This document shows, in pieces, positions 10,203-18,569 of a stretch of 64,000 nt of DNA. Origin of the DNA: Roseibium aggregatum (GTDB lineage: Bacteria; Pseudomonadota; Alphaproteobacteria; Rhizobiales; Stappiaceae); contig NZ_JAEKJZ010000001.1 of NCBI RefSeq assembly GCF_017309185.1, positions 1,116,001 through 1,180,000 on the forward strand. Reading direction: 5' to 3'. The first letter of the stretch is position 1, and each line of letters begins with the position of its first letter. The notes beneath the pieces are model-generated. The model saw nothing but the letters and a program-made list of their open reading frames with translations, ran no database searches and had not been told where the DNA came from. The position numbers and the translations under genes are program-made.

Positions 10203-10925
10203 ATGGCAAGATCAATTACATTTGTTGGTTTACCGGCCGCGCTTGACTTAGGTTTAAATGACGATGCGCCGGTCCCTGCCGATGCGATCAACGGATTGGA
10301 GATGTCAAGGATGGACCAGCTCGACTTGTTGCCCGAAGACCTGAAGGTCTCGCCGGCTTTCAGGACAAGCGGAACGGTGGACGGTGTTTACAGGACCGTG
10401 GCGGCAGACGATTTCGCGACCGAGGCCATAAAGGCGCTGGAAGTGACCTTCGAAGGTATCCCCGGAGACCGTCATGGCGGCTTTACCCGCAAATCCGGCG
10501 GCCGCGAGCCGTATTATCCGCGCGGCACGGACATGTGCAACGAGCGCCAGATATCCATTCTGTCGGCGGAGGAACTCCGGGAAATCGCCGCCCGCATGGA
10601 AATTCCGTCCCTTGAGCCGGAGTGGATCGGCGCCAATATCGTCGTCTCCGGCATTCCCCGCCTGTCACTGATCCCGCCGCGCACGCGGCTCGTTTTCGAA
10701 GGCGGCGCCGTCATCCGGGTCGACGGCGACAACGCACCCTGCCGGATCGCCGGGGCCGGTATCGCCGCCCATTTTCCGGAGCGGGAGGGACTGGACCTCG
10801 CCTTTCCGCAAAAAGCCCGGCGCCTGCGCGGCCTGGTGGGATTCGTCGAAGTTCCCGGAACGATCGGGGCAGGCGAGGCCATGACGGCCCATGTCCCGGA
10901 ACAGTGGATTTATCCCAGGGCCTGA
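10203..10925 (+). CDS. MOSC domain-containing protein
   Basis: 240 residues. The MOSC (molybdenum cofactor sulfurase C-terminal) fold is suggested by IKALEVTFEGIPGDRHGG, RQISILSAEELREIA, LEPEWIGANIVVSGIP, DNAPCRIAGAGIA and a conserved Cys at DNAPCR that binds sulfur or Mo cofactor in the family. Members deliver sulfur or reduce N-hydroxylated compounds; the substrate is unknown. The first 35 residues are not usual for the family and later ATGs at 10302 and 10311 are alternatives. It is followed 43 bp on by a RidA gene in the same direction, probably co-transcribed. Confidence 0.8.
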   Translation: MARSITFVGLPAALDLGLNDDAPVPADAINGLEMSRMDQLDLLPEDLKVSPAFRTSGTVDGVYRTVAADDFATEAIKALEVTFEGIPGDRHGGFTRKSGGREPYYPRGTDMCNERQISILSAEELREIAARMEIPSLEPEWIGANIVVSGIPRLSLIPPRTRLVFEGGAVIRVDGDNAPCRIAGAGIAAHFPEREGLDLAFPQKARRLRGLVGFVEVPGTIGAGEAMTAHVPEQWIYPRA

Positions 10926-10968
10926 GAAGGCGGGTTCCGACTGAAAACCAGCTGACTCAGGAGCATGC

Positions 10969-11361
10969 ATGCTGCCAATCCATCACATGGTCGACCGGGC
11001 GCCGCAGCCCGTCGCGCCGTTTTCTCACGCGGTCGAAGCGGATGGCTGGATCTTCGTAACCGGTCAGATGCCGACAGACCCGCAGGCGCCGGAAGCGCCC
11101 CTGCCGGTCGGGATCGAGGCCCAGACGGTCCGGGTCATGGAAAATCTCAGGCTGGTGCTGGCGGGCCTGGACCTCGGGCTGGAGAATGTGACCTTCGTCC
11201 GGGTCTATCTGACGGAGTTCGACCGGGACTACCAGGCGATGAACGAAACCTACCGGACGTTTTTTCCGGCGGACAAGCTGCCCGGCAGAACCTGTGTCGG
11301 CGTCTCCGGGCTGGCGGTCGGCGCGCTGGTCGAAATCGATCTCATCGCGCGGCGGCCCTGA
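10969..11361 (+). CDS. RidA family protein (reactive intermediate deaminase)
   Basis: 130 residues, the standard YjgF/YER057c/UK114 length. Visible motifs are PFSHAVEADGWIFVTGQMP, NLRLVLAGLDLGLENVTFVRVYL, and PGRTCVGVSGLAVGALVEID, where the Arg of GRTCV is the one that binds the carboxylate of enamine/imine substrates. RidA proteins hydrolyse 2-aminoacrylate-type intermediates made by PLP enzymes. The ATG at 10969 lies just after a GGAGCATGC stretch. It sits behind the MOSC gene and converges with a DUF2293 gene only 7 bp away. Confidence 0.88.
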   Translation: MLPIHHMVDRAPQPVAPFSHAVEADGWIFVTGQMPTDPQAPEAPLPVGIEAQTVRVMENLRLVLAGLDLGLENVTFVRVYLTEFDRDYQAMNETYRTFFPADKLPGRTCVGVSGLAVGALVEIDLIARRP

Positions 11362-11368
11362 CCGGTTG

Positions 11369-11689
11369 CTATCCGTTCTCCGGGCCGTCTTCCATCTCGA
11401 CGGCCCGGTTGCAGCCCCAGCCGCGCAGCACGTCGTTCATCTCTTCAACAACGAAGTAACGCGCCGCGTCGCGGTCGTATCCTTCGTCCAGAAGCCGGTC
11501 ATAGTCGGTCAGGTCGTGCCGGACGTGGCTCGTGACGGCCTGCCACAAGGCAATCGAAGGGGGCAGGTGCCGCAGATGGCCGGCAAGAGCGACGGACAAG
11601 ACGGCTTCCGCATCGTGCATCGGCACGCGCGGCAGCAGCGCGCGCAAGGCCTTGCGCATTTCCTTCTGCCGTTTCGTGCCACCTGTCAA
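11369..11689 (-). CDS. DUF2293 domain-containing protein
   Basis: 106 residues with a basic N-terminus and the whole DUF2293 pattern: ALRALLPRVPMHDAEAVLSV, GHLRHLPPSIALWQAVTSHV, RHDLTDYDRLLDEGYDRD, ARYFVVEEMNDVLRGWGC. The function is unknown; the family is common in Alphaproteobacteria. The start lies 4 bp beyond the stop of the GGDEF-EAL gene on the same strand, so the two are likely co-transcribed. Confidence 0.85.
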   Translation of the reverse strand: MTGGTKRQKEMRKALRALLPRVPMHDAEAVLSVALAGHLRHLPPSIALWQAVTSHVRHDLTDYDRLLDEGYDRDAARYFVVEEMNDVLRGWGCNRAVEMEDGPENG

Positions 11690-11692
11690 AGT

Positions 11693-13696
11693 CTAGTGCG
11701 CCCCGGTCTGCAGCGCCGGTGACTGTGCCGCGCCGGCGAGCGGCAGCCCGGCGACTTGCCTCCCGGTACGCACGCTTTGCGCGACTTCGTCGAAGGAGAG
11801 AGCCGGCGAGAAGAAGAACCCCTGAATAAGCTCGCAGTTCAAATCTTCCAGAAGCGCGAGCTGGCTCTCGTCTTCCACGCCTTCCACGACACAGCGCATC
11901 TGCATGGACCGGCACAGGTTGAGAATCGAGGTGATGACGCCGATCGCCATCGGATCCTGGAACCCCTTGATGAAATTTCGGTCGACCTTCACACAGTCGA
12001 TCGGCAGCCGGTGAAGGTACCCCAGGCTGGAATAGCCGGTGCCGAAATCGTCCAAAGCAAGATCGACACCGGCGGAGCGCAGGGTATGAAGGCATTTCTC
12101 GGCAGCCTCGTAGCTGCCGATGACCGACGTTTCGGTGATTTCGAAGGTGATGAGCGTCGGGTCGATCTTCTCCCGCTTGATGATGTCGAGCAGTGTTTCC
12201 ACCGTGGCCTGGGAGGTTATGTCGTGCGCCGACAGGTTAAACGACAGCAGCAGCCGCCCCGGAAGCGACTGGATTTGCCGTATCGCCTTCTTGAAGAGGG
12301 CGATGGTCAGCCGATGGATCTGGCCGCTGCGTTCCGCGATGGGAATGAACTTGTCCGGCGAGACGTTGTTCAGCTCCGGACTATGCCAGCGGGCGAGAGC
12401 CTCGAAACCGATGACGGTGCGATCGGGCAGGGAAACGAGCGGCTGGAAATGGATCTGGAACTCGTCGTCCAGATCCGCCTTCTGCAGGGCGTTTTCGATT
12501 GCGCGCTCCGAGCGAATGCGGGCTTCGTGGCTGGCGGAATAAACCGTCGTTTGGCCGCGCCTCTCCGCTTTCGCGTTGTAAAGCGCGTAGTCGGACCGGT
12601 CGAAAAGGCTGTGGGCGGTGGTGCCCGCTTCCGGAAAAAAGGCCATGCCGCAGGACGCGCCCACGGTCATTTCCAGGTCGCCGATCCTGTAGGGCTCGCT
12701 GATCCGGTCGCAGATCGTCTGTCCGATCCCGGCCGCCCGGCTGAGGTCTCCCAGATAGAAAAAACCGAACTCGTCGCCACCCAGCCGGCAGACATCGACA
12801 TCCGCAAGATCGAGTGACTTCAGGCGCTGGCCTATTTCCGTGAGCAGCAGGTCTCCCGATTGATGGCCGTAGGTGTCGTTGATCGGCTTGAAGCGATCGA
12901 GATCCACGATGCCGACCGCAAATTCCAGACCCTTTCCCTCGATATCTTCGACGAGGGCCTCGAGCTTGTTGAAGAAATAGCGCCGGTTGGGCAGGTCGGT
13001 CAGCGCGTCGGTCTGGGCAAGGCGTTCGTTTTCCGCATTGAGCCGCTGGGTTTCCTCCTGTTTTGCGGCCAGGGCGGCCTGCGACCTGACAAGCTTGCAA
13101 AAGCCCCGGTAACCGTTGAGCAGGACCTGAAGGATGACCAGGCAAACGAGAAAGATGTTGAGCGAGATCGCCACGTAAACGTCCTGCCCCTGTTGCCCGT
13201 AATAAATCAGATACGGCACGGTGACGATGAACATGACCGCCAGCGCGGCCTGCGGCAGGTGCATGAGGCAGAAGATGCAGCCAATCACGGTGATGCCGAT
13301 AAACAGGGCCACATGTCCGCGCTCCGCCGGGCCGCCAAACTGGTCGAGACTGAGCGACCAGACGATGAAGATCACCGAAACAAGGCTGCCGAGCACGACG
13401 GTCTGACGCATCTTCCGGATGGCCTGTTCCGGTCCCAGGACGATGTTGCGGGCCGCAATCCAGGCATAAAGACGGCTGCCGGTCACCAGAAGCATCGGAA
13501 CGAGCATGCCGACGGTCAGATAAAAGGGCGCGGAATCGAAGTGTGTGTAGGCGACCGCGACGGAATTGACCATCAACAGGGCATAAAGTGAGGGAATCTG
13601 TGTTTTCAGTTCGTTGTATTGAGCCTGGGCGATGTCGGGATGTCGGGGGTCGATCATCATCCATCTGATAAATGCGCGGATGTTTTCCATCTTCAC
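11693..13696 (-). CDS. GGDEF-EAL bifunctional cyclic-di-GMP enzyme, membrane bound
   Basis: 667 residues. About six hydrophobic segments in residues 30-200 form an unassigned membrane sensor. A GGDEF domain (about 215-375, CRLGGDEFGFF intact) should make cyclic di-GMP; an EAL domain (about 385-640) keeps GFEALARW, NLSA, ITETSV, DDFGTGYSSLGYL and KVDRNFI, so it should be able to degrade it. No RxxD inhibitory site is seen just before GGDEF. The ATG has a good GGAGGTGAAG ribosome site. The upstream region carries a CRP/FNR-like palindrome and an inverted repeat. It is followed by the DUF2293 gene. Confidence 0.93.
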   Translation of the reverse strand: MKMENIRAFIRWMMIDPRHPDIAQAQYNELKTQIPSLYALLMVNSVAVAYTHFDSAPFYLTVGMLVPMLLVTGSRLYAWIAARNIVLGPEQAIRKMRQTVVLGSLVSVIFIVWSLSLDQFGGPAERGHVALFIGITVIGCIFCLMHLPQAALAVMFIVTVPYLIYYGQQGQDVYVAISLNIFLVCLVILQVLLNGYRGFCKLVRSQAALAAKQEETQRLNAENERLAQTDALTDLPNRRYFFNKLEALVEDIEGKGLEFAVGIVDLDRFKPINDTYGHQSGDLLLTEIGQRLKSLDLADVDVCRLGGDEFGFFYLGDLSRAAGIGQTICDRISEPYRIGDLEMTVGASCGMAFFPEAGTTAHSLFDRSDYALYNAKAERRGQTTVYSASHEARIRSERAIENALQKADLDDEFQIHFQPLVSLPDRTVIGFEALARWHSPELNNVSPDKFIPIAERSGQIHRLTIALFKKAIRQIQSLPGRLLLSFNLSAHDITSQATVETLLDIIKREKIDPTLITFEITETSVIGSYEAAEKCLHTLRSAGVDLALDDFGTGYSSLGYLHRLPIDCVKVDRNFIKGFQDPMAIGVITSILNLCRSMQMRCVVEGVEDESQLALLEDLNCELIQGFFFSPALSFDEVAQSVRTGRQVAGLPLAGAAQSPALQTGAH

Positions 13697-13818
13697 CTCC
13701 GAAATTCTTTCCCAAACGGAAGTCTAAAAAAGAATAAAACCAGGACTGTCTTCACTCTAAATATTCTGCTGAAAATACGCGGCTTTACACCCTTCATGAC
13801 GCGGTATTTTCCTTAATC

Positions 13819-13834
13819 TGTGTATTTAATCACA
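13819..13834. promoter_or_regulatory. CRP/FNR-like palindrome
   Basis: TGTGTATTTAATCACA matches 10 of the 12 specified positions of the CRP consensus TGTGAT-N4-ATCACA. It lies 122 bp upstream of the GGDEF-EAL start. A second, closer match occurs at 34420-34435. Confidence 0.45.
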
Positions 13835-13947
13835 GTGTAATTTCAAAAGCGCTAACGTCAATATTGCGAGTGGTTTCAGGCTTGTTGCGGTCTTGCGCCT
13901 GGATTGTGCGTTGGGAATTCGTCAATTCTCAGAGACAGCCGGCGCGG

Positions 13948-14169
13948 TCAGACTATTTCAAGGACTTTCCGGTAGATCATGTTGCTTGTTAGGCGGGAAT
14001 GCAAAGTGACTTCAAGAAGGTTCATGAAATCGTGCTGCGGAAATTTGCCTTCGCCTCTGACGATTATGTTTGTGCTTGAGTTCGGATTGACGAAGTTGAG
14101 GGACCTGCGGACCGAAGAAAGGTGAGGGAGGTAAAGCGCGCCAGATGGCAGTCTATGCCTCATAGTCAT
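13948..14169 (-). CDS. Possible small hypothetical protein
   Basis: A 73-residue frame with protein-like composition (SSVRRSLNFVNPNSSTN, LEVTLHSRLTSNMIYRKVLE) in a 500-bp space otherwise without genes. No family is recognised and no convincing ribosome site is seen, so it may be a chance frame or the end of a decayed gene. Confidence 0.3.
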   Translation of the reverse strand: MTMRHRLPSGALYLPHLSSVRRSLNFVNPNSSTNIIVRGEGKFPQHDFMNLLEVTLHSRLTSNMIYRKVLEIV

Positions 14170-14213
14170 TCAGAACCAGGGCCAAATTGATTTCTCACTT
14201 TTTAACAAGGCGG

Positions 14214-15743
14214 ATGAAATTGACCGGAAGACCTTTCACAATTCCAGCGGGAATCCTGTTTTGCATTTTGCTCGTCTTCGCACGAGTCATGGCGGTGAGC
14301 CCGGTTCAAGCCGCGGACATTCAATCGGATCGCTCTGAGTATTGCGCTCATCGCATCGATGGCCAGATTGGCCGCGGTGACGGCGAACGCATAATCGAAT
14401 ATCTGCAAACGGCGCTTGACCGCGTCGATCGAGATCAGTTGGACGATCCGTTGGCCATCTCGCCGTTTTCGGTCTGCCTGAATTCTCCGGGCGGCTCGCT
14501 GACGGAAGCAACGCGGATTGCCGCATTCCTGCTTGAGAACTGGATCGGAACGGTTGTCGACGACGGTGACAGTTGCCTGTCAGCCTGTTCGATCATCTTC
14601 CTGATGGGGAACACGGATGGCGATCTGGGTAAAGGCTTGAATCGCAAGCTGCATGTCAACGCAACGCTCGGCCTGCATCGTCCCTCGGTCGATGCTCCAG
14701 ACGGAGCCGGCTATTCCGGTGAACAGCTCTCAAAGGCCTTCGACCTCGCAAACGAGGCGATTTACCGTTTCATGGCCTTGGCCAATACGCCGCTGGGTTT
14801 AACGGACGGCGTATTCGTGCAATCCGACCTAATGCAGAACATGCTCGAGCATAAAGGGCAGGAATTTTTCTTTGTCGACACGGTCGGAAAGGCGCTGCGC
14901 TGGCAGATCGACCTCTTGGGCTATGAAAAACCGGTTCTGGTCGATTCAACGGCTGCCGCGCGAGCATGTCACAACATGTTCTCTGTCAGCAGGTCCGCCG
15001 GGGACGAGACGGCCTACCTTTACGAAAATTACTCCCATGACGACTTGGCAGACGGCGTCACAACTTTCCACGCTCATTCCGCGCACGATGGCTACAGCGG
15101 CTTCCACTACGAGGTATACGCAGCTTATTGGGATATAGTGAGAGCCGGTTGCCGTATCGGTGTTGTCAATTGGGGTGAAGGACCGCAAATGTCCGGCTGC
15201 GGCGGTTCCTGGTCCGGAGCTGAGAATTATCCCGGTAACGATTTCTGCCTGCTCTCAGGGCCTTTTGCCCCGGAAACCTTCGACATGACAGGCAGCAACG
15301 ACGCCGAGGTCTTGGGGCTTCTCATGGGCAAGCTGCCTTCATTCGCCGTCTTTCCTCTGGAAACCGCCCTCCGGGAACTCCCGCATCTTTCGCAAGAGAG
15401 CCGCGCAAGGGTCATGACGTCGCCTGACCTTCCCCGGATGCTATCGGCTCTCGGCTTACGCGACTGCGCGGAGGCCGGCCTGTGCAGGCCTGGCGAACGG
15501 GCGGTTTCTGCACCGGCGCCGAAACGCGACATACGCAATTGGCAGCGCATAGTTCGCGTCGAGGCAAACGACGTGCTCTGGATCCGCTCATGTGGAGCGT
15601 CCAAATGCAAGAAGGTTGGGTCGCTTTCTCCGGGACAGTCCGATTTTTACATCACCGAATGTGACAGGGGATGGTGCAAGGTCTTTCGGTCTGACGACAT
15701 GTTCGCCGGATGGGCGAGTAAACGCTATATGGAAGCCCGCTGA
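14214..15743 (+). CDS. ClpP/crotonase-fold periplasmic protease with C-terminal SH3 domain
   Basis: 509 residues. A signal peptide covers about the first 34. Residues 40-230 look like a ClpP/SppA-type serine protease: CLNSPGGSLTEATRIA is the oxyanion/first strand motif and GDSCLSACSIIFLMG would hold the nucleophile (Ser123 or nearby). A HRPS stretch after it may supply the His. Residues about 250-370 are Cys/Trp-rich and unassigned. The last 60 residues (DVLWIRSCGASKCKKVGSL...DRGWCKVF...GWASKRYME) form a bacterial SH3 domain that likely binds cell wall. ATG 14214 fits the signal peptide; TTG at 14187 is possible. Confidence 0.75.
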   Translation: MKLTGRPFTIPAGILFCILLVFARVMAVSPVQAADIQSDRSEYCAHRIDGQIGRGDGERIIEYLQTALDRVDRDQLDDPLAISPFSVCLNSPGGSLTEATRIAAFLLENWIGTVVDDGDSCLSACSIIFLMGNTDGDLGKGLNRKLHVNATLGLHRPSVDAPDGAGYSGEQLSKAFDLANEAIYRFMALANTPLGLTDGVFVQSDLMQNMLEHKGQEFFFVDTVGKALRWQIDLLGYEKPVLVDSTAAARACHNMFSVSRSAGDETAYLYENYSHDDLADGVTTFHAHSAHDGYSGFHYEVYAAYWDIVRAGCRIGVVNWGEGPQMSGCGGSWSGAENYPGNDFCLLSGPFAPETFDMTGSNDAEVLGLLMGKLPSFAVFPLETALRELPHLSQESRARVMTSPDLPRMLSALGLRDCAEAGLCRPGERAVSAPAPKRDIRNWQRIVRVEANDVLWIRSCGASKCKKVGSLSPGQSDFYITECDRGWCKVFRSDDMFAGWASKRYMEAR

Positions 15744-15823
15744 CGTCTCCTTCAAGACGCTGCGAGCGCTTGCGTCTCCGCAGAATAAGAAAAGGAGATG
15801 ATTTTTTTATCTCGAAAATGCGC

Positions 15824-15839
15824 TATATAGGTCCGCATG
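15824..15839 (+). promoter_or_regulatory. Candidate -10 box giving a leaderless mRNA
   Basis: TATATA at 15824-15829 ends only 7 bp before the ATG at 15837, so a transcript from it would begin at or next to the start codon. No ribosome site lies between. The upstream -35 (15801-15806) is weak. Inference. Confidence 0.35.
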
Positions 15840-16463
15840 GCAGATCGAACCCGAACCCGGCTGTTAAACGCTCTCAAGTCCTCCGGTCCCCAGACGGCGA
15901 CGGATCTTGCCGAGGGCCTGAAGGTGACACCAGTGGCCGTCCGTCAGCATCTGGACGGATTGCTGCAGGAAGACCTGGTGGAGTTCGAGGACCTAAAGGG
16001 CTCGGTCGGACGGCCCAAGCGGGTCTGGACGCTGACGGCGACCGGTCACGGACGGTTTCCAGACAACCACTCCAACCTCATCGTCGGATTGCTGGGCGGA
16101 TTGAACGATCTTTATGGCGAAGAGGGCGTGAACAGGCTGATTGCGCACAGGGAGGCCCAGTCCCGCAAACTCTATCTGGACGCGATGAGCGGCACCACCG
16201 GCCTTTTGGAAAAGGTGGAAGTCCTTGCGGAAATGCGCAATCTGGAAGGATACATGGCCGAGGTCGTCGAGGACGGGGCTTCCCTTCTTCTGATAGAAAA
16301 CCATTGCTCGATATGTGCCGCGGCCACTGCGTGTCAGGGTTTCTGCCGGTCCGAACTCGACCTTTTCAAGGAGGTCCTGGGACCGAAGGTGACGGTCGAA
16401 CGGACGGAACATCAGTTAAGCGGCGACCGCCGCTGCGTCTACAGGATCGAACCGCTGACATGA
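15837..16463 (+). CDS. SufR-like Fe-S cluster-binding transcriptional regulator
   Basis: 208 residues. The N-terminal winged helix (TRLLNALKSSGPQTATDLAE, VTPVAVRQHLDGLLQEDLVE, GRPKRVWTLT) is of the ArsR/DeoR type seen in SufR. The C-terminal part has a cysteine cluster, ENHCSICAAATACQGFC, with Cys157, 160, 166 and 170, and Cys200 in GDRRCVYRI, which matches the SufR family region that binds a [4Fe-4S] cluster. SufR represses Fe-S assembly genes in cyanobacteria and actinobacteria, but no suf gene is near; its neighbour is an ABC exporter starting 56 bp downstream, which may be the target or simply co-transcribed. Confidence 0.75.
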   Translation: MADRTRTRLLNALKSSGPQTATDLAEGLKVTPVAVRQHLDGLLQEDLVEFEDLKGSVGRPKRVWTLTATGHGRFPDNHSNLIVGLLGGLNDLYGEEGVNRLIAHREAQSRKLYLDAMSGTTGLLEKVEVLAEMRNLEGYMAEVVEDGASLLLIENHCSICAAATACQGFCRSELDLFKEVLGPKVTVERTEHQLSGDRRCVYRIEPLT

Positions 16464-16498
16464 GGCTGGTGACATGAGGCCGGTAGCATGAGGAAAGG
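16456..16498 (+). repeat. Three tandem 14-15 bp repeats
   Basis: TGACATGAGGCTGG, TGACATGAGGCCGG and TAGCATGAGGAAAGG follow each other directly. The first contains the stop codon of the SufR-like gene. They fill the gap before the ABC exporter ribosome site. Confidence 0.6.
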
Positions 16499-16519
16499 CG
16501 AAGTCCAGGAGGGAAGCCG

Positions 16520-18403
16520 GTGATTGTCTCCAGGCGGGTTCTGTCGCGCTTGATCGACCGCTACTTCCACCCGTTCGAATCGCATTTCAAGCCGCTTGAG
16601 CTTCCCGTCACGCCCTTGCCGGACAGGGGGCCGCTTCGTCTTGTCTGGCATTTCGCCGGGATGTTTCGCTGGCAGCTTGTCATCGTCTCGGTTCTGGCGA
16701 TGGCGTCGTCCGGCCTTGGGCTGGCGGCGATCTGGGCGATCGCGTACGTTGTCGACGGAGTGACGGACCAGAGCGTTGCAACGTTTCTCGGCGGCAACGG
16801 CTGGGTGCTCGCCAGTTTCTTTTTCCTCTTCGTCGTCCTGGATCCCCTGGTCTTTCTTCTGCGCCAGACGTTTGCCTTTCAAACGGTGCGTATTCTCCTG
16901 CCCGCGGCCATGCGCTGGCAGGCGCATAAGGCGGTGGAAGGGCAGGACCTTGCTTTCTTCGAGGATACCTTCGCAGGTCAGGTGGCCTCCCGGATCGCAC
17001 AGGTCGCCATGTCGGTTCACCGCCAGATGATGCTGGCGATCGAAACCATCCCCTATCTGGTCATCCAGTTCGGCGGTTCCTTCGTCCTGTTGATGGCCAT
17101 GGCCTGGCCGCTCGCCATCCCGGTGTTTTTCTGGATCTGCGCGAATATCCTCGTCGCCTGGCTCGCCATCCCCACCTACATGCGCAGGGCGGCCAAGGTG
17201 GCGGCAGCCAACTCCCGGGCGAACGGCGCCATGACCGATGTCTATTCCAACATCGCCATGGTGAAACTGTTCGCCGCCGAGGATTCCGAGGCGGGTGCCA
17301 TCCGAAAGGTCATCGGCGAAACGATCGACACGCGGCACTCCGAAAACCGGTCCTACATTCTGACCGACAGCAGCGTCTATTTCCTCAACGTGCTTCTGAT
17401 CCTGGCGGTTGTCGCCATCGGCTTCTGGGGCATGGCCCAGGGATGGGTCACCATTGGCGATTTCGTCGCCGGCCTTACGGTGACGCGTTCGCTCTCCGCT
17501 GCGTCCTCCAGTTTCATCGGCGTTGGCCAGGCGATCACCAGCACGCTCGGCACCATCAAGGACGCAATGCCGATCATGACCAGCCGGCCGGAGATCACCG
17601 ACCGGGAAGACGCCACCGGACTTCAGGTGACGAGCGGCCGTATACGCTTTCAGGACGTGAGGTTTTCCTACGGCGGCGACAGAAAGGCGGTTCTTGAGGA
17701 GTTCAACCTCACGATCCGTCCGGGAGAACGGGTCGGTCTGGTCGGACTTTCGGGTGCAGGAAAATCGACTGTCATCTCCTTGCTGATGCGGCTACGGGAC
17801 GTGTCCGGTGGTTCCATTTCCATCGACGGACAGGACATTCGCGAGGTGACCCAGGCCTCGCTGCGCACCGGAATCGGCGTGGTCACCCAGGACATCTCCC
17901 TCCTCAATCGCTCCATCCGCGACAATATCCGCTATGGCAAGCCGGATGCGACCGACGACGAAATCCGGGACGCCGCGAAGGCGGCGGAAGCGCTGGGCTT
18001 TATCGGCGAACTCGTGGACAGCAAGGGGCGGACGGGTCTCGACGCCCATGTGGGCGACCGGGGCGTGAAACTGTCCGGCGGTCAGCGCCAGCGCATCACG
18101 ATCGCGCGGGTTCTTCTGAAAAACGCACCGATCCTGATACTGGACGAGGCGACGTCGGCGCTCGACAGCGAAGCGGAGCTTGCCATTCAGGAGAATCTTG
18201 CCCGCATGATGGAGGACCGCACGACGCTTGCCGTGGCTCACCGCCTGTCGACGATCGCCGCCATGGACCGGCTTGTCGTGATGGACCGGGGCAGGATCGT
18301 CGAGGAGGGCAGCCACCGCGACCTTTTGTCCCGCGGAGGCCTTTACGCGAAACTCTGGGAGCGTCAGTCCGGTGGTTTTCTGGCGCTGAGTGCTGCGGAA
18401 TAG
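16520..18403 (+). CDS. ABC exporter, fused permease and ATPase
   Basis: 627 residues of the MsbA/multidrug half-transporter type. The first 350 residues are the transmembrane domain (about six helices, e.g. LVIVSVLAMASSGLGLAAIWAI, FFFLFVVLDPLVFLL). The ATPase follows with Walker A GLSGAGKST (about residue 413), Q-loop GVVTQDISLL, signature LSGGQRQRI (about 520) and Walker B LILDEATSALD, plus the H-loop AHRLSTIA. It probably works as a homodimer exporting lipid or drug-like substrates. Start is GTG 16520 with ribosome site AGGAGGG. It lies directly behind the SufR-like regulator, which suggests control by Fe-S or iron status; inference. Confidence 0.92.
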   Translation: MIVSRRVLSRLIDRYFHPFESHFKPLELPVTPLPDRGPLRLVWHFAGMFRWQLVIVSVLAMASSGLGLAAIWAIAYVVDGVTDQSVATFLGGNGWVLASFFFLFVVLDPLVFLLRQTFAFQTVRILLPAAMRWQAHKAVEGQDLAFFEDTFAGQVASRIAQVAMSVHRQMMLAIETIPYLVIQFGGSFVLLMAMAWPLAIPVFFWICANILVAWLAIPTYMRRAAKVAAANSRANGAMTDVYSNIAMVKLFAAEDSEAGAIRKVIGETIDTRHSENRSYILTDSSVYFLNVLLILAVVAIGFWGMAQGWVTIGDFVAGLTVTRSLSAASSSFIGVGQAITSTLGTIKDAMPIMTSRPEITDREDATGLQVTSGRIRFQDVRFSYGGDRKAVLEEFNLTIRPGERVGLVGLSGAGKSTVISLLMRLRDVSGGSISIDGQDIREVTQASLRTGIGVVTQDISLLNRSIRDNIRYGKPDATDDEIRDAAKAAEALGFIGELVDSKGRTGLDAHVGDRGVKLSGGQRQRITIARVLLKNAPILILDEATSALDSEAELAIQENLARMMEDRTTLAVAHRLSTIAAMDRLVVMDRGRIVEEGSHRDLLSRGGLYAKLWERQSGGFLALSAAE

Positions 18404-18569
18404 CTCCTTTCTGCCAGCCGCTGTCGATTGCAGCGCATCGTCCGGTGGCCCGAGCGACCATTCGACACGCGTCATAAATCTAAAATCGTTCCGATCTTAA
18501 ATGTCGGATCCTTGTCGTCGGCAATTTTCGGCCGGCGCGTTTGAGCAATAATCTTCCCGGAGACGCAAG

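Larger units (their letters stand above)
13697..14213. other. Intergenic region upstream of GGDEF-EAL gene
   Basis: AT-richer than the surroundings. It holds an inverted repeat GAAAATAC (13771-13778)/GTATTTTC (13804-13811), a CRP/FNR-like site at 13819-13834, and one doubtful small frame on the minus strand (13948-14169). Confidence 0.5.

Noticed and set aside
10302-10330. Shorter MOSC start at ATG 10302 or 10311
   Set aside because: Not clearly better: no good ribosome site for either, so the first ATG was kept with a note.
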